Assembly (NCBI GenBank): GCA_030152425.1
Contig: JASLJP010000027.1
Span: 1-6,079 of the forward strand
DNA: 6,079 nucleotides
From: Aquirhabdus sp.
GTDB taxonomy: Bacteria > Pseudomonadota > Gammaproteobacteria > Pseudomonadales > Moraxellaceae
Reading direction: 5' to 3'
In this document: positions 5,506-6,079 of the stretch, in pieces
Layout: every line of letters begins with the position of its first letter
Numbering within the stretch: position 1 is the first letter of the stretch
Notes under the pieces: model-generated
Seen by the model: only the letters and a program-made list of their open reading frames with translations
Databases searched by the model: none
What the model was told of the DNA's origin: nothing
Translations under genes and position numbers: made by a program

Positions 5506-5570
5506 ACACATTTATGTCACAGCACGCACTGTCTCATGAACTGGATGTACGCACACGCCTTGCACCTCAG

Positions 5571-5600
5571 ATGCCACCTCTCTACGATTCGCGCTATAAT
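5571..5600 (+). promoter_or_regulatory. Probable sigma-70 promoter of rng
   Basis: TATAAT at 5595-5600 is a perfect -10 hexamer. ATGCCA at 5571-5576 matches the -35 consensus in four of six positions with 18-base spacing. Initiation near 5607 would give a leader of about 70 bases before the rng ATG at 5676. This independent promoter makes sense because rng is cut off from maf by the reverse-strand gene. Confidence 0.6.
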
Positions 5601-5675
5601 CAATACTTTATAACAGCAACAATGTCCTAAAGCGCTCAGCACACATCGGCATTACGCCTAAGATATGGAATCGAT

Positions 5676-6079
5676 ATGTCCGAAGAAATCCTCATCAACG
5701 TCACCCCGATGGAGTGCCGCGTCGCCCTGATCGAAAACGGCAGCGCGCAAGAACTATTCATCGAGCGCACCACGCGCCGTGATTTGGTGGGCAATATCTA
5801 TAACGGCAAGGTCGTGCGGGTGCTGCCCGGCATGCAGGCCGCCTTTGTCGAGATCGGCCTCTCCCGAACCGCGTTCCTGCATGTCAATGACATGGTCTGG
5901 CCACGCAGCCAGCCCGTGCCGAATATCTTTGATCTACTGCACGCGGGCCAACAGGTCACGGTACAGGTCATGAAAGACATGCTCGGCACTAAAGGCGCGC
6001 GCCTGACCACCGACCTGTCGATCCCCTCGCGCTATCTGGTGCTGATGCCCTACGGCCAGCACATCGGCGTCAGTCAGCG
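5676..6079 (+). CDS. rng: Ribonuclease G, N-terminal part (partial)
   Basis: RNase G (formerly CafA) is the cytoplasmic single-strand-specific endoribonuclease of the RNase E/G family. It matures the 5' end of 16S rRNA and degrades some mRNAs. The 134 complete codons before the window edge match the family start: EILINVTPMECRVALIE (4-20), the VGNIYNGKVVRVLPGMQAAF segment opening the S1 RNA-binding domain (38-57), the IGLSRTAFLH motif (60-69), VMKDMLGTKGARLTTD (98-113) and PSRYLVLMP (117-125). The catalytic Asp residues and zinc-link cysteines lie beyond the edge. The full family length is about 480-490 residues. The short linker inside the S1 region and the lack of an RNase E-like start favour RNase G, as does its place after mreBCD-maf. 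The ATG at 5676 has GGAA (5667-5670) five bases upstream. An ATG at 5665 is out of frame. Confidence 0.96.
   Translation, partial: MSEEILINVTPMECRVALIENGSAQELFIERTTRRDLVGNIYNGKVVRVLPGMQAAFVEIGLSRTAFLHVNDMVWPRSQPVPNIFDLLHAGQQVTVQVMKDMLGTKGARLTTDLSIPSRYLVLMPYGQHIGVSQ

Larger units (their letters stand above)
5197..5675. other. Divergent GFA-rng intergenic region, no convincing gene
   Basis: The 479 bases between the two divergent starts contain no reading frame that resembles a protein. The longest forward one, 5427-5630, starts with TTG and has no recognisable motif. It contains the GFA promoter (5256-5284), a palindrome (5332-5346), an AT-rich stretch (about 5330-5425) with a short GATAAA/TTTATC inverted pair (5382-5402), and a tandem GAGGCGC repeat (5436-5449). 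A strong hairpin (5478-5505) and the rng promoter (5571-5600) complete it. The abrupt shift from AT-rich to GC-rich near 5430 could mark an old junction. Confidence 0.65.

Noticed and set aside
5427..5630. Forward open frame of 67 codons upstream of rng
   Set aside because: It starts with TTG, has no ribosome-binding site, runs through the hairpin and the rng promoter, and has no recognisable motif.
1..6079. Search for a defence system, mobile element, CRISPR array, toxin-antitoxin pair or tRNA/rRNA gene
   Set aside because: All coding space is explained by conserved housekeeping genes plus one GFA-family gene. I saw no spaced direct repeats, transposase motifs, or terminal repeats with target duplications.

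Overview
This window is a conserved housekeeping neighbourhood of a gammaproteobacterium. The order gatA-gatC (reverse strand), then mreB-mreC-mreD-maf-rng (forward strand) is, from memory, the arrangement in Pseudomonadales such as Pseudomonas and Acinetobacter. The MreB sequence (N-terminus MILKRLFGLFS, C-terminus ending DMLFVG) looks closest to Moraxellaceae, but family-level placement is inference from remembered sequences.

Layout. Positions 1-727 (reverse) hold the N-terminal half of gatA, and 782-1075 (reverse) hold complete gatC. Together they encode two subunits of the tRNA-dependent amidotransferase GatCAB. A 500-base divergent intergenic region (1076-1575) separates gatC from mreB and carries three successive inverted repeats. 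mreB (1576-2622, GTG start) is followed by a well-formed intrinsic terminator (2639-2672). Then come mreC (2772-3698, TTG start), mreD (3685-4206, overlapping mreC by 14 bases) and maf (4206-4820, sharing one base with the mreD stop codon). A reverse-strand gene for a small GFA/CENP-V-type zinc protein (4849-5196) lies tail-to-tail with maf. After another mostly non-coding stretch (5197-5675), with probable promoters for both flanking genes, rng (RNase G) starts at 5676 and runs off the right edge.

How the genes work together. MreB, MreC and MreD are the core of the rod-shape (elongasome) machinery that directs lateral-wall peptidoglycan synthesis. Maf is a nucleotide pyrophosphatase and RNase G is an endoribonuclease; both are traditional neighbours of mreBCD. 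The terminator after mreB suggests that MreB is made in excess over MreC and MreD, with mreC-mreD-maf expressed by read-through and/or a weak promoter at about 2727. The GFA gene breaks the usual maf-rng adjacency, so rng appears to depend on its own promoter (perfect TATAAT at 5595-5600).

I see no defence system, mobile element, CRISPR array, tRNA or rRNA. The most interesting content is non-coding: the three inverted repeats between gatC and mreB, one of which looks like an attenuator or bidirectional terminator in the gatC leader, the mreB/mreC terminator, and the GFA gene with its divergent regulatory region.
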